Below, piece after piece: positions 1-7,327 of a stretch of DNA of 36,608 nt. Each line of letters opens with the position of its first letter. Position 1 is the first letter of the stretch. A program made the translations under genes and the position numbers. Origin of the DNA: a virus; IMG/VR virus record IMGVR_UViG_3300030117_002293, positions 1 to 36,608 of that record. One strand, 5' to 3'. The notes under the pieces are model-generated. The model was given only the letters and a program-made list of their open reading frames with translations, made no database searches and had not been told where the DNA came from.

Positions 1-1151
1 ATGCTGAAAATTCAAAAAGTTTTAATGAACAACCAGCGTTGTCTAGAGTAGACCTAGAAAGATACGCACAGGGTTTACCAGTTATTGATCCTTTACGTGT
101 AGATTTAACAAGTGAAGTAATACCAGGTAATGTTACAGGTCAATTGAAAGGAATAATAGATAAACCGATAAATTTTAAAAGACAATACGCTGAAGGAATG
201 GAAAATGTAGCAATTGATAGCCCAAGAGGTTTGTCTGGTGAAATGGGATTACCAGTTTTAAAACCTTCAGGAAAGGTTACAGGTCGTTATGTTAATGAAG
301 CTAATATATTAGAACAAAACCCAGTGCGAGTAGAATCACCATTGGTAAGCGAAGCAGGGGGTACAGGACCTTTATCAAAAACATTATCTGATGCATTAAT
401 GGCAAAACAAATAGCTGAAGGTACTATGTTTTCACAAGAAGCAGCAGCTATGAGTCGGTTTTATCCACTTAAACAAACAAAACAAGAATCAAAGAAAAAG
501 TATTTAAGTAAATTACAAGGTGGAAAATTACTTACAGATAATAAAAATTTAAAAGATGCATTTGTTGATGGTATGTCAAATCGTGGATTTTTAGCAATTG
601 ACGTTGGTGATGGTGTTAATATAGGTCTTTATAAAGAATTTGATAAGAAATTAGGTCGTATGGTAGAAGTTGGTGATGCGTTTACTTTACAAGAAAATGC
701 TGACGAGTTGTTAAAAGATTTAGGAAAACAATTTTCTGCAACAGATTTTGATTATCAAAAAGGTCGATTTGAAAGTGGGTATGAACCATTACCTTGGATG
801 GGAGAAGGTGACGCACCAGTAACTCAAAAATTAGCAGATACATTAATGCAAAATCCAAAAGTTGCTGAGAGGTTAGAACCATTTTCAAGAAGAGGTGGAG
901 CAATTGCAGATTATGACGAACAATTTGCACAACAAAACAAAATGCCATTAAATCCGAAAATACAAAACCTTAGAAGATATTTAGGAAGAGAAGGATTTTC
1001 AGGTTTAATGAGAGATGCACAGATACCAGATTTTTTCAAGAATAAAGGATTTCCAGCTCTAGCACCTGTGCTCCCAATGTTACGAGAAGATGAAGATGAA
1101 GTTAGTCTTTTACCTCAACTTCAGCCTTCTTCCCCAAGTTTGCGGATTTAA
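1..1151 (+). CDS. Large virion (probable ejection) protein, C-terminal part; continues from the right edge
   Basis: The frame is open from the first bases (first whole codon at position 3) and ends at the TAA at 1149-1151, giving 382 residues here. An internal ATG lies at 39, but nothing supports it as a start because the frame reads on upstream into coherent protein. The single base left after the last codon at 36608 plus bases 1-2 make one GAT codon, so this is best read as the C-terminal half of the gene starting at 35216 (about 847 aa in total). It is hydrophilic, with many Gly/Pro turns and no signal peptide or membrane segment, and it ends in an acidic stretch (EDEDE) and a Pro/Ser tail. 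I recognise no enzyme motif. Its place between the portal block and the scaffold, and its size, suggest a DNA-ejection or internal virion protein; this is inference. Its last 50 bases overlap a minus-strand gene. Confidence 0.85.
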   Translation, partial: AENSKSFNEQPALSRVDLERYAQGLPVIDPLRVDLTSEVIPGNVTGQLKGIIDKPINFKRQYAEGMENVAIDSPRGLSGEMGLPVLKPSGKVTGRYVNEANILEQNPVRVESPLVSEAGGTGPLSKTLSDALMAKQIAEGTMFSQEAAAMSRFYPLKQTKQESKKKYLSKLQGGKLLTDNKNLKDAFVDGMSNRGFLAIDVGDGVNIGLYKEFDKKLGRMVEVGDAFTLQENADELLKDLGKQFSATDFDYQKGRFESGYEPLPWMGEGDAPVTQKLADTLMQNPKVAERLEPFSRRGGAIADYDEQFAQQNKMPLNPKIQNLRRYLGREGFSGLMRDAQIPDFFKNKGFPALAPVLPMLREDEDEVSLLPQLQPSSPSLRI

Positions 1152-1299
1152 TAACATTAGCACTAAATCCAACTGTACCAGTATGTTTACCAGCTAGTCG
1201 TCTTTGTTGTACTTCATACCAATACTTGTCTATTTCTTCCTGAGTTTCGTAAGTCCAAATCCGATGATTTGGATTACCGTTTACATATTTAACAGGCAT
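1102..1299 (-). CDS. Small minus-strand protein of unknown function
   Basis: A 65-residue protein and the only convincing minus-strand gene. Reading leftward, AAAGGA lies about 7 bases before an ATG that sits inside the 12-bp palindrome AGGCATATGCCT (1294-1305). The composition is normal for a soluble protein and unlike the Leu/His-rich shadow frames: a Trp/Tyr-containing N-terminal half (IWTYETQEEIDKYWYEV) predicted helical, then a Gly/Thr-containing middle and a charged tail (KKAEVEVKD). It fills what would otherwise be a 250-bp hole in a very compact genome and is divergent from the structural operon that starts at 1403. Its last 50 bases overlap the end of the large virion gene. I do not recognise the family. 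It could be a small regulator or an accessory virion protein. The main alternative is that the frame is fortuitous. Confidence 0.6.
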   Translation of the reverse strand: MPVKYVNGNPNHRIWTYETQEEIDKYWYEVQQRRLAGKHTGTVGFSANVIKSANLGKKAEVEVKD

Positions 1300-1373
1300 A
1301 TGCCTATCCTTTCGTTTTAGTGTTTTAGGCTAAATGCCAGGGCACACAAGTTGAATTAAAGAGCCATGTGTAA

Positions 1374-1386
1374 ATTATCATATAAT
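1374..1386. promoter_or_regulatory. Candidate divergent promoter/operator
   Basis: The 103-bp gap between the minus-strand gene (start 1299) and the plus-strand gene (start 1403) contains ATTATCATATAAT, with 5-bp inverted arms around CAT. On the + strand it contains TATAAT (1381-1386) just before the ribosome site of the next gene. On the minus strand it reads ATTATATGATAAT, identical over 13 bases to the start of the palindromic early control site at 16621-16633. No good -35 hexamer is spaced correctly on the + strand, so promoter activity is only inferred. Confidence 0.35.
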
Positions 1387-1402
1387 AATAAGGATATCAA
1401 CA

Positions 1403-1672
1403 ATGGATCAGGCAGATAGAGAACAATGGGCTAAAGATGCACTAAACAACCCAGCGTTAGAAGAAGCATTTGAAATATTAAGCGAACATTACCTTTTAAA
1501 AGCGTCAGAATGCACCTCTAATGACGATATGGGGAGGTTTAGATACTTGGAAGCCTATAAAAGTTTAAAGTCAATTAGAAGGCATTTAAACGCTGTTGTA
1601 GAGGTAGGTAAACTAAACAAAGTCCAGGCTAATGAGTTAAATACGAAGAAAAAGATTATTAATATATTTTAA
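1403..1672 (+). CDS. Small hypothetical protein before the scaffold gene
   Basis: An 89-residue, mainly helical, charged protein with no membrane segment. The start is set by AATAAGGATATCAAC before the ATG; this AATAAGGAYAT leader recurs before the scaffold and capsid genes, which supports a shared late-expression context. The sequence (WAKDALNNPALEEAFEIL, then YLEAYKSLKSIRRHL) looks like two or three helices. Placement directly ahead of the scaffold suggests a virion assembly accessory, but I do not recognise the family. A stem-loop follows its stop codon within 5 bases. Confidence 0.8.
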   Translation: MDQADREQWAKDALNNPALEEAFEILSEHYLLKASECTSNDDMGRFRYLEAYKSLKSIRRHLNAVVEVGKLNKVQANELNTKKKIINIF

Positions 1673-1676
1673 AAAA

Positions 1677-1714
1677 AACCAGCCATGTGAATGATGAGAA
1701 AAACATGACTGGTT
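1677..1714 (-). terminator. Stem-loop with T-run on the minus strand (possible leftward terminator)
   Basis: AACCAGCCATGT (1677-1688) pairs with ACATGACTGGTT (1703-1714) over 12 positions with one C/A mismatch and a 14-base loop. The left side is preceded by eight A residues, so on the minus strand the hairpin is followed by a run of Ts, the form of an intrinsic terminator for leftward transcription. On the + strand the hairpin is followed by AAGTTCATT, with no T-run. It may shield the leftward small gene from antisense read-through, or act on the + strand mRNA as a processing or stability element. Confidence 0.5.
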
Positions 1715-1737
1715 AAGTTCATTAGAAAAAAGGAACG

Positions 1738-1743
1738 TATAAT
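1738..1743 (+). promoter_or_regulatory. Candidate -10 element before scaffold/capsid genes
   Basis: TATAAT followed by G lies 78 bases upstream of the scaffold start and just after the stem-loop at 1677-1714, in a 148-bp gap with no gene. The nearest -35-like hexamers (TTAAGT at 1713-1718, TTCATT at 1718-1723) are poor or badly spaced, so this is a weak call. Confidence 0.3.
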
Positions 1744-1820
1744 GTAAAACCCCACAAAAGTATCAGGCTTACCATACGAATATAACCTTAATTTTTTAAA
1801 AAAGCAATAAGGACATTATT

Positions 1821-2777
1821 ATGACTGAAAACAGTACCTTACCAAGCGGTGAGACTGCATTATCTCTTGCGGAAGCGGTAGAAGCAATTACACCACAACC
1901 AGAAGAGACACAAAAACCAGCAGAAGCAGAAACTCAAACAAATGAACCTGAACTGCAACCCGAAGAACAGTTAGAAGAAGAAGTTACGGAATCCGAAGAT
2001 GTTGAAGAAACACCAGAGGAAGCAACACCAGAACAAAATGATGGAATGGTGTTTACACTAGATACTGGTGAAGAATTAACAGCCGAAGAGATTAATCGTG
2101 GATTTATGAGACAATCTGACTATACCAAAAAAACGCAAGAGTTAGCGAGCACACGAAAACAATTAGCAGCAGAAAACCAAGCAGTTCTGTCGCAAATTAG
2201 TCAAGTTATGCAAGCTGTAGCAAATCCAGAAACTGAACCAGACTGGGAAGCAATAATGTTAGATGATCCTGATTGGCAAAAAACTAAAATCCAATGGGAG
2301 AAAAAACAAAAGCAAAACCAACAAAATGTTGAGTTGATGAAACAAACGTATGCAGACACACTTCAAAAAGCAAAAGCAAATGCTGTCCAAACTTTAACAA
2401 GCGGTGCAATACAATCAACGCCTGAAGAATGGAAAGATCCACAAGTCATGTATAACGATGTAGATTCTGCTTACAAAAGCATGATGAATATTGGTTACAC
2501 TGCTGAAGAAATAAACAATATTGCTGATCCAAGAGCTATACTTGTTATGCATTTAGCAAACAAACAAATGCAACAAAAAGGTAAACTTAATATTGCAAAA
2601 AAAGCAGTTAAGGATAAACCAAAAGTTTTAAGACCTGGAAACAAACAGCCCATAAGAAACCAAGCTCATAAAAGAGTAGAACAAGCTAAGAAAGCGTTTG
2701 AAAAAAATCCGACACTTGCTAATGGCGTTGCCTACGATATGGCAGTTAAAGAAGCAAATAGTCAAAAAACAACGTAA
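1821..2777 (+). CDS. Capsid scaffolding protein
   Basis: A 318-residue protein directly upstream of the major capsid gene. The N-terminal 75 residues are extremely rich in Glu, Pro, Thr and Gln and should be disordered. A short ordered element follows (MVFTLDTGEELTAEEINRGF), then a long helical, Gln/Lys/Ala-rich region (about residues 95-190) likely to form a coiled coil, and a basic C-terminal part. Acidic disordered N-terminus, coiled coil, basic tail and position before the capsid gene are the usual signs of a tailed-phage scaffold that directs procapsid assembly and is later released. No protease motif is visible. The start ATG has the AATAAGGACAT leader. The alternative, an internal virion protein, is less likely. 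Confidence 0.8.
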   Translation: MTENSTLPSGETALSLAEAVEAITPQPEETQKPAEAETQTNEPELQPEEQLEEEVTESEDVEETPEEATPEQNDGMVFTLDTGEELTAEEINRGFMRQSDYTKKTQELASTRKQLAAENQAVLSQISQVMQAVANPETEPDWEAIMLDDPDWQKTKIQWEKKQKQNQQNVELMKQTYADTLQKAKANAVQTLTSGAIQSTPEEWKDPQVMYNDVDSAYKSMMNIGYTAEEINNIADPRAILVMHLANKQMQQKGKLNIAKKAVKDKPKVLRPGNKQPIRNQAHKRVEQAKKAFEKNPTLANGVAYDMAVKEANSQKTT

Positions 2778-2804
2778 CTTTAATTTAATAAGGATATTTT
2801 TATT

Positions 2805-3797
2805 ATGGCAATGGTAACAAATGCCCAGAATACTTTCAGCCAGATAGGCATAAGGGAGGACCTCGCGAATACGGTGTATCGCATTTCACCAGAAGAGACA
2901 CCTTTTCAGTCTAATATTTCAACAAAAGGTCGTGCAACGAACCGTTATGTTGAATGGCAAACACAAGAACTAGCAAGTCCTAGTCAAAGTAATGCACAAC
3001 TTGAAGGTGACTCTGTATCAGCATCTGCTGTAACACAAAGAACTAGAATAGGAAATAGATGTCAAATTTCTTATACAGTTTGGGCTGTTACAACTACATC
3101 TAATGCTGTTGATGTCGCTGGTGTTAGTAATGAAATGAGTGAACAAAAATTACTGAAAGGTCTAGAACTAAAAAGGGATCTTGAAGTAACTTTAACTAAC
3201 AACCAAGCACAAGCTGCTGGTGGTACACAAACTGCTGTAAAATTAGGTGGACTACCAACTTATATCACTAACACTGAAATTGGTGGAACACGATATACAG
3301 CAGCAACTGGAGATGGAACTGATGCGTGGACCTTAACTAACACCACAGCACAAGCTCTTACTCTTACTGTGTTAAACTCTGCACTAAAACAAGCTTACAT
3401 TGATGGTGGTCAGCCAACAATGGTTATGCTGTCACCAGATAAGAAAATTGACTTTTCTGGTCTTGCATTAGCATCTTCTATTAGTGGAGCTGCACAAGTG
3501 CGTCAAAGTATAACACCAACTCAAGCTGCCTCTATTGTTGGTAGTGTAGAGTCCTGGATGTCTGATTTTGGCACATTGGATGTTGTTATTAATAGGCAGT
3601 TTGCTAGTGATACAACGTTCCTAGATGCTACGGTGTTTATGGTAGATCCAAGATTTGCTGAAGTAGCGTTCTTAGAACCTATGCAAGAAAGACCTTTATC
3701 AACTGAAGGTTTAGCAGATGAGTCTATGATTTATTGTAACTACACATTAAAAGTTGGTGCACCTAAAGCACATGCTTTTGTGCCTACTTTATCTTAA
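2805..3797 (+). CDS. Major capsid protein (SU10/DUF5309-like)
   Basis: A 330-residue protein with the features of the SU10-like major capsid family. The N-terminus (NTFSQIGIREDLANTVYRIS, then PEETPFQSN) is the characteristic opening, followed by VEWQTQEL. The central part is rich in Ala, Thr and Gly, as in HK97-fold shells, and the C-terminal region contains LDVVINRQF and FLEPMQERPL, typical of the end of the fold. It forms the icosahedral shell. It sits right after the scaffold, with an AATAAGGATAT leader and ATG at 2805 (start MAMVTNAQ), and is followed by a GC-rich stem-loop that may separate its high expression from the genes downstream. Good codon regularity and position make this one of the safest calls. 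Confidence 0.93.
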   Translation: MAMVTNAQNTFSQIGIREDLANTVYRISPEETPFQSNISTKGRATNRYVEWQTQELASPSQSNAQLEGDSVSASAVTQRTRIGNRCQISYTVWAVTTTSNAVDVAGVSNEMSEQKLLKGLELKRDLEVTLTNNQAQAAGGTQTAVKLGGLPTYITNTEIGGTRYTAATGDGTDAWTLTNTTAQALTLTVLNSALKQAYIDGGQPTMVMLSPDKKIDFSGLALASSISGAAQVRQSITPTQAASIVGSVESWMSDFGTLDVVINRQFASDTTFLDATVFMVDPRFAEVAFLEPMQERPLSTEGLADESMIYCNYTLKVGAPKAHAFVPTLS

Positions 3798-3811
3798 CCT
3801 CTGCAAAGGGA

Positions 3812-3835
3812 GTGGGGGGTGTAAAAACCCTCCAC
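3812..3835 (+). terminator. GC-rich stem-loop after the capsid gene (no T-run)
   Basis: GTGGGGGGT (3812-3820) pairs with ACCCTCCAC (3827-3835) with one G-U pair and the six-base loop GTAAAA, in the 45-bp gap after the capsid gene. This is strikingly GC-rich for this genome. No T-run follows, so it is more likely a partial or factor-dependent terminator, or an mRNA 3-prime stabiliser, than a classical intrinsic terminator. Confidence 0.5.
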
Positions 3836-3842
3836 AACTTCT

Positions 3843-4265
3843 ATGAAAAAAAAATCATATAATATTGATACACGTAAATTAGGTTTTAAACTGATAAAAA
3901 GACAAAAGGATTATTCTGTTTATTATAAATATGATCCATTATCTATGACGGAACATTGGTTAGAATTTGACCATAAAGAAAAAACAGTAACAGCATCAAA
4001 CAAGGTTTCACCACACGTAGCAAACGAAATTGTAAAATTAAATAAAAATGCACAAACGCATTTTGATAAATATGATAAAAATGCATTAAAGATGCAAACA
4101 CGTATACCAGAAACTATGTTTCAACAATTAAAAGAAGAAAGTGGCTGGGAAGCACATACTGGTTTATGGGATAAAAAGAAAGCTAGTGCTATACTTGATG
4201 ATCCTGATTATAAATATTTAAAAACAACACCACATAAATTAAGCGGTAGGTTAAGAGAAATATGA
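3843..4265 (+). CDS. Hypothetical protein between capsid and adaptor
   Basis: A 140-residue basic protein (many Lys/Tyr/His) with no membrane segment. Residues 1-60 look like beta-strands (KLGFKLIKRQKDYSVYYKYD, then TEHWLEFDHKEKTVTAS). The rest is helical with repeated Lys/Asp turns, and WEAHTGLWDKKKASAI lies near the end. It overlaps the next gene by four bases (ATGA), so it is co-translated with the head-tail adaptor. Proteins in this slot are often neck, decoration or tail-completion factors, but I see no diagnostic motif and leave the function open. The start at 3843 follows the capsid stem-loop; the Shine-Dalgarno signal is weak. Confidence 0.8.
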   Translation: MKKKSYNIDTRKLGFKLIKRQKDYSVYYKYDPLSMTEHWLEFDHKEKTVTASNKVSPHVANEIVKLNKNAQTHFDKYDKNALKMQTRIPETMFQQLKEESGWEAHTGLWDKKKASAILDDPDYKYLKTTPHKLSGRLREI

Positions 4266-4945
4266 GTGTAGATAATTACAGTGAATTACAATCACATATA
4301 GCTGATACTGTTAACAGAACTGATCTTAGTTCAAGTGTAACAGATTACTCACCGTCAGCATTAGATAGTGTTATTATACGTTCTATCTCATTAGCTGAAC
4401 AAAAAGTTGTTCCAGATATTATGGCTAGAGGTGGTATAAGTCATATGGAAACTTTAGACGATAGTGTAGATACGGTAGCAGGACAAGAGCATGTAACTTT
4501 ACCAGATGGTTTTGTTGGTATGCGTTCTTTATCAATTACTACTAATCCTTATCAGCTATTAACTGGGTATGGTGATATTAATAGTTTATTTAATCAATAC
4601 CCTTCAACAACACAAAGTAAACCACAAGCGTATGCAGTCGTTGGTGCAGACAAAATATATCTTAGACCTGTTCCAGATTCTGCGTATGATTTAAGAATTA
4701 TTTATTATAAAACTTTACCAGTATTATCAGCAACAAACACTTCAAACTGGCTATTAACATATGGTTTAGGTGTATATACAAATGCAGCTATGACTGAGTT
4801 GTGTATGTACTTAGGTGACTACCAAGCTGCACAAATTTGGGAATCATTTTACGAAAAAAAATTAAGTGATTTATTAAAAGAAGATAAATCAGCCAGGTTT
4901 GGTCTTGTGCCACAAAAAGCAAGCGTACAGGTGTCAATTGCCTGA
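4262..4945 (+). CDS. Head-tail adaptor protein (SU10/gp6-like)
   Basis: A 227-residue protein that matches the pattern of podovirus adaptor proteins binding under the portal. It has an N-terminal helix with YSELQSHIADTVNRTDLSS, then LAEQKVVPDIMARG, then beta-rich VTLPDGFVGMRSLSI and YLRPVPDSAYDLRIIYYKTL, and a helical C-terminus with YLGDYQAAQIWESFYEKKL. The DGF-(MRSL) strand and YLRPVP...IYYKTLP signature is widespread in this family. It sits two genes after the capsid, starts inside the stop of the preceding gene (ATGA) and ends within the next gene. Function as the ring linking portal and nozzle is inferred from family and position. Confidence 0.78.
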   Translation: MSVDNYSELQSHIADTVNRTDLSSSVTDYSPSALDSVIIRSISLAEQKVVPDIMARGGISHMETLDDSVDTVAGQEHVTLPDGFVGMRSLSITTNPYQLLTGYGDINSLFNQYPSTTQSKPQAYAVVGADKIYLRPVPDSAYDLRIIYYKTLPVLSATNTSNWLLTYGLGVYTNAAMTELCMYLGDYQAAQIWESFYEKKLSDLLKEDKSARFGLVPQKASVQVSIA

Positions 4946-5174
4946 TTTTGATGTACGTCTAAAAAGCAATGATCCGTTAGACATTGAACGATATTTAGAT
5001 GCACGATTAACTGGACCAAAAAAATTAGATTCATATACTGTCGCTACTTTACCTTCAGCGTCAGATTACTTTAATACAGCAATTATAGTATCTGATGAAA
5101 CAGGAGGAAGAACAATAGCAACAAGTGATGGCAGTAACTGGAAAAGAGTTAAAGACGGAGCAACAGTAAGCTAG
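4938..5174 (+). CDS. Small tail-associated protein with a sugar-binding-like module
   Basis: About 78 residues. The frame is open from further upstream, but residues before LPDFDVRLKSNDP look like out-of-frame adaptor sequence, so the likely start is the TTG at 4938, which overlaps the adaptor stop. A TTG start at 4899 is the alternative. The C-terminal part (YTVATLPSASDYFNTAIIVS, then DETGGRTIATSDGSNWKRV) is a short module seen repeatedly in phage tail and fibre proteins, often attached to larger fibres. It directly precedes the fibre-like gene at 5183 and may have been separated from a larger fibre. Function in tail or fibre assembly is inferred. Confidence 0.68.
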   Translation: MPDFDVRLKSNDPLDIERYLDARLTGPKKLDSYTVATLPSASDYFNTAIIVSDETGGRTIATSDGSNWKRVKDGATVS

Positions 5175-5182
5175 GAGCTAAT

Positions 5183-6055
5183 ATGGCAGATTCAGCAACC
5201 ACAAGAAATAGATTACGCAAACAGAGTTTGGGAAGCAATGTTAATACCTGGGGAGACACAAAACTTAATGAAGTATTAGATTGTGTTGACCAGATAACAG
5301 ATGGCGTAGAAACTATTAACCTAACAGGTGATTATACTCTCACTACATCTAATTACACTGTTAGCGACCAAGCAAAACAAAGAGTTTTATTGTTTACAGG
5401 AAGTTTATCAAGTGCTGCAAACGTAGTTGTGCCAAGCTCTGAAAAACATTTCATTATCTATAATGCAAGTGGAGCAAACATTGTACCTAAAACAGCAAGT
5501 GGAACTGGTCCAACAATTCCAACAGGTTTTTATACGACAGTGTATTGTGATGGTTCTAATGTTTATTCCAGACCATTTTTTGTAAACGGTGCTATGCAAG
5601 TTGGCGGTGCTGTGACTGTCGGGGGGAAGATATTAAGCTTATCTACAGGAACACTCGATAGCGATGCGGTCAATAAAGGGCAGATGGATTCAGCCATTGC
5701 CGCAAGTACATCTTCATCAACAGCAGGAACTGTAAAGGTTACATCTTCTGATACTACAAATCGTTACCTGGGTGGAACTGGAGGAGCATTACAGGCTGGT
5801 ACAGGAATAACACTAACAGTTAATAGTGCTGGTGCAGACGAAAGTTTAACAGTAGCAAGTAGTGTAACCTTAGATTACAAAGGCAAAGTATCAAGCAACG
5901 ACACAACTGCAAACTTTCTTGAAAATAAAATAGTCGCAGGAAGTAATGTTACTGTCACTACACTGAATGATGGTTCTAACGAAACTTTATCTATAGCTGC
6001 AACTGTTCCTGCAACCATTGAAGAACACGCATTGTCATATGCTATGTCATTATAG
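5183..6055 (+). CDS. Tail fibre-like protein
   Basis: A 290-residue protein rich in Ser, Thr, Gly, Asn and Val with short beta-strand repeats. The N-terminal segment (LRKQSLGSNVNTWGDTKLNE) is typical of phage proteins that attach to the tail, followed by a beta-rich stretch and then fibre-like repeats (GTVKVTSSDTT, then GKVSSNDTTANFLENKIVAG), where VKVTSSDTT and KVSSNDTT look like two copies of one unit. It probably forms a trimeric fibre or fibre base used in host recognition. The start is supported by AGGAG eight bases before the ATG. It is followed by two more small beta-rich proteins of the same likely structure. Confidence 0.72.
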   Translation: MADSATTRNRLRKQSLGSNVNTWGDTKLNEVLDCVDQITDGVETINLTGDYTLTTSNYTVSDQAKQRVLLFTGSLSSAANVVVPSSEKHFIIYNASGANIVPKTASGTGPTIPTGFYTTVYCDGSNVYSRPFFVNGAMQVGGAVTVGGKILSLSTGTLDSDAVNKGQMDSAIAASTSSSTAGTVKVTSSDTTNRYLGGTGGALQAGTGITLTVNSAGADESLTVASSVTLDYKGKVSSNDTTANFLENKIVAGSNVTVTTLNDGSNETLSIAATVPATIEEHALSYAMSL

Positions 6056-6064
6056 GAGAATAAT

Positions 6065-6385
6065 ATGAGTTTAAAATTACTTGGTAAAGCCGATTTATCA
6101 GCGACCTCTAACACTTCAGTATATACTGTCGGCTCAGGGAAGGAAGCACTTGTAAACGTTAACGTGGTTAATCGTAATTCATCAGCAGTAACAATACGTT
6201 TAGCTAATGCAGATGGAGGGACACCATCTAATGATGAATACATAGAATATGATTATAGCTTGGCAGGCAATGAGAGCTTCCAACGCACAGGAATCCATAT
6301 GCAAGCCTCACAAATTATTGTTGCATACTCATCTGCAACAAATGTTTCAGTAGTCGTTGATGGATTAGAAAGGACAGCTACATAA
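6065..6385 (+). CDS. Small beta-rich virion protein
   Basis: A 106-residue protein made almost wholly of predicted beta-strands (TSVYTVGSGKEALVNVNVVN, then SAVTIRLANADG), with the look of a jelly-roll or decoration/tail protein. Similar small proteins, in which a strand region with VTIRLA follows an N-terminal VYTVP/G motif, are common in marine podoviruses and myoviruses, where function is unknown. It starts with an AGGAGAATAAT leader and ends by sharing one base with the next start (TAATG), so it belongs to the tail-fibre operon. Confidence 0.75.
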   Translation: MSLKLLGKADLSATSNTSVYTVGSGKEALVNVNVVNRNSSAVTIRLANADGGTPSNDEYIEYDYSLAGNESFQRTGIHMQASQIIVAYSSATNVSVVVDGLERTAT

Positions 6386-7005
6386 TGGGTATTCATAAAC
6401 CAACAGCACCAGCAGTTAATCTTAGCCATTATCCGTATGATACATTAGACACCGATAATTGTTATATTAGTAATGTAATATATCCAACTTTTGTTGGTGA
6501 CGGAACTTTAGGTGGAACAAGTTTATCAGCTAATATTATTTATGCATCAGCTTTTATTGCTAGAGCAGATTTTACGTGTGATGGCATAACTTGTGAGAAC
6601 TGGAGCACTGGCGACGCGGGCGATGATTTTGTAATGGGCATTTGGAGCAGTGATGCTACAGGGCAACCAACAACACTACAAGGGCAGACTGCCGAGGTAG
6701 CGTTAGATGGCAATGCCACAGTTAGAACAGCAGCAACAGCATCAGATGTAAATATAACCAAAGGATTATATTGGGTAGGTTTGGTAGTAAATGCAGCAGC
6801 ACAATTTGTAGCGGAAACCGCAGGAACAAATCATAAAGCATTTCAAACAAATTATGGAAATCCAATTTGGTCTGGTTCTAACTTTGCGGTAACTAATTAT
6901 GGTATGTGTTGGTATAAATCTTTTACCTACAACACAACCTTAACTAATGTAAGCGGAGTTACATATCATACGCTTGGTCCTGCAATGGGTCTTAGAGTTA
7001 AGTGA
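6385..7005 (+). CDS. Fibre/appendage-like virion protein
   Basis: A 206-residue beta-rich protein, poor in Lys and rich in Thr, Ala, Asn and Gly, without membrane segments. It has aromatic patches (YYWVG-type and CWYKSFTY) and DFVMGIWSSDATGQPTTL, which resembles a carbohydrate-binding jelly-roll strand pair. Start and stop are tied to neighbours (TAATG overlap upstream). It most likely belongs to the host-recognition apparatus with the genes at 5183 and 6065. I cannot name its family with certainty. Confidence 0.7.
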   Translation: MGIHKPTAPAVNLSHYPYDTLDTDNCYISNVIYPTFVGDGTLGGTSLSANIIYASAFIARADFTCDGITCENWSTGDAGDDFVMGIWSSDATGQPTTLQGQTAEVALDGNATVRTAATASDVNITKGLYWVGLVVNAAAQFVAETAGTNHKAFQTNYGNPIWSGSNFAVTNYGMCWYKSFTYNTTLTNVSGVTYHTLGPAMGLRVK

Positions 7006-7012
7006 GGAAATT

Positions 7013-7327
7013 ATGGAATACGATAAAAACGGAAAAGCATTAACAACTTATGTACCTAAAGATGGTATATTTCCAAGAAGATTAACTAAAACTGAATTTA
7101 TGGACACATGGCTTGCAGGGGGTTTAACAGCATCACGATATGGTGTTGTAATTAAAGCTATGAAAGATAGTTCTGACGGTGATGTTATATATGCCTATGA
7201 ACGCTATGCAGGGTCTAAGTTTTTTACTAAAGAAATTACAGAAAGTTTAACATCAACATTGGTTAGTAAATCAATTATGACAAGTGATGAACGAACTGCT
7301 TTTCTAAGTGCGTGGGCTAAAGATTAA
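7013..7327 (+). CDS. Small hypothetical protein before the nozzle gene
   Basis: The open frame begins upstream, but the ATG at 7013 has GAGGAAA seven bases ahead and gives a 104-residue protein, so the longer N-terminus is rejected. It is soluble and largely helical (RRLTKTEFMDTWLAGGL, then SRYGVVIKAMKDSSDG and MTSDERTAFLSAWAKD). It shares one base with the next start (TAATG). A small protein of this kind often sits beside tail or fibre genes in marine phages and might be a tail assembly factor; this is inference. Confidence 0.75.
   Translation: MEYDKNGKALTTYVPKDGIFPRRLTKTEFMDTWLAGGLTASRYGVVIKAMKDSSDGDVIYAYERYAGSKFFTKEITESLTSTLVSKSIMTSDERTAFLSAWAKD

Noticed and set aside
1374-1386. Full sigma-70 promoter with TTGAAT (1351-1356) as -35
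   Set aside because: The distance to TATAAT (1381-1386) is 24 bases, too long for a normal promoter; only the -10 and the repeat with control region A were kept as a weak regulatory call.
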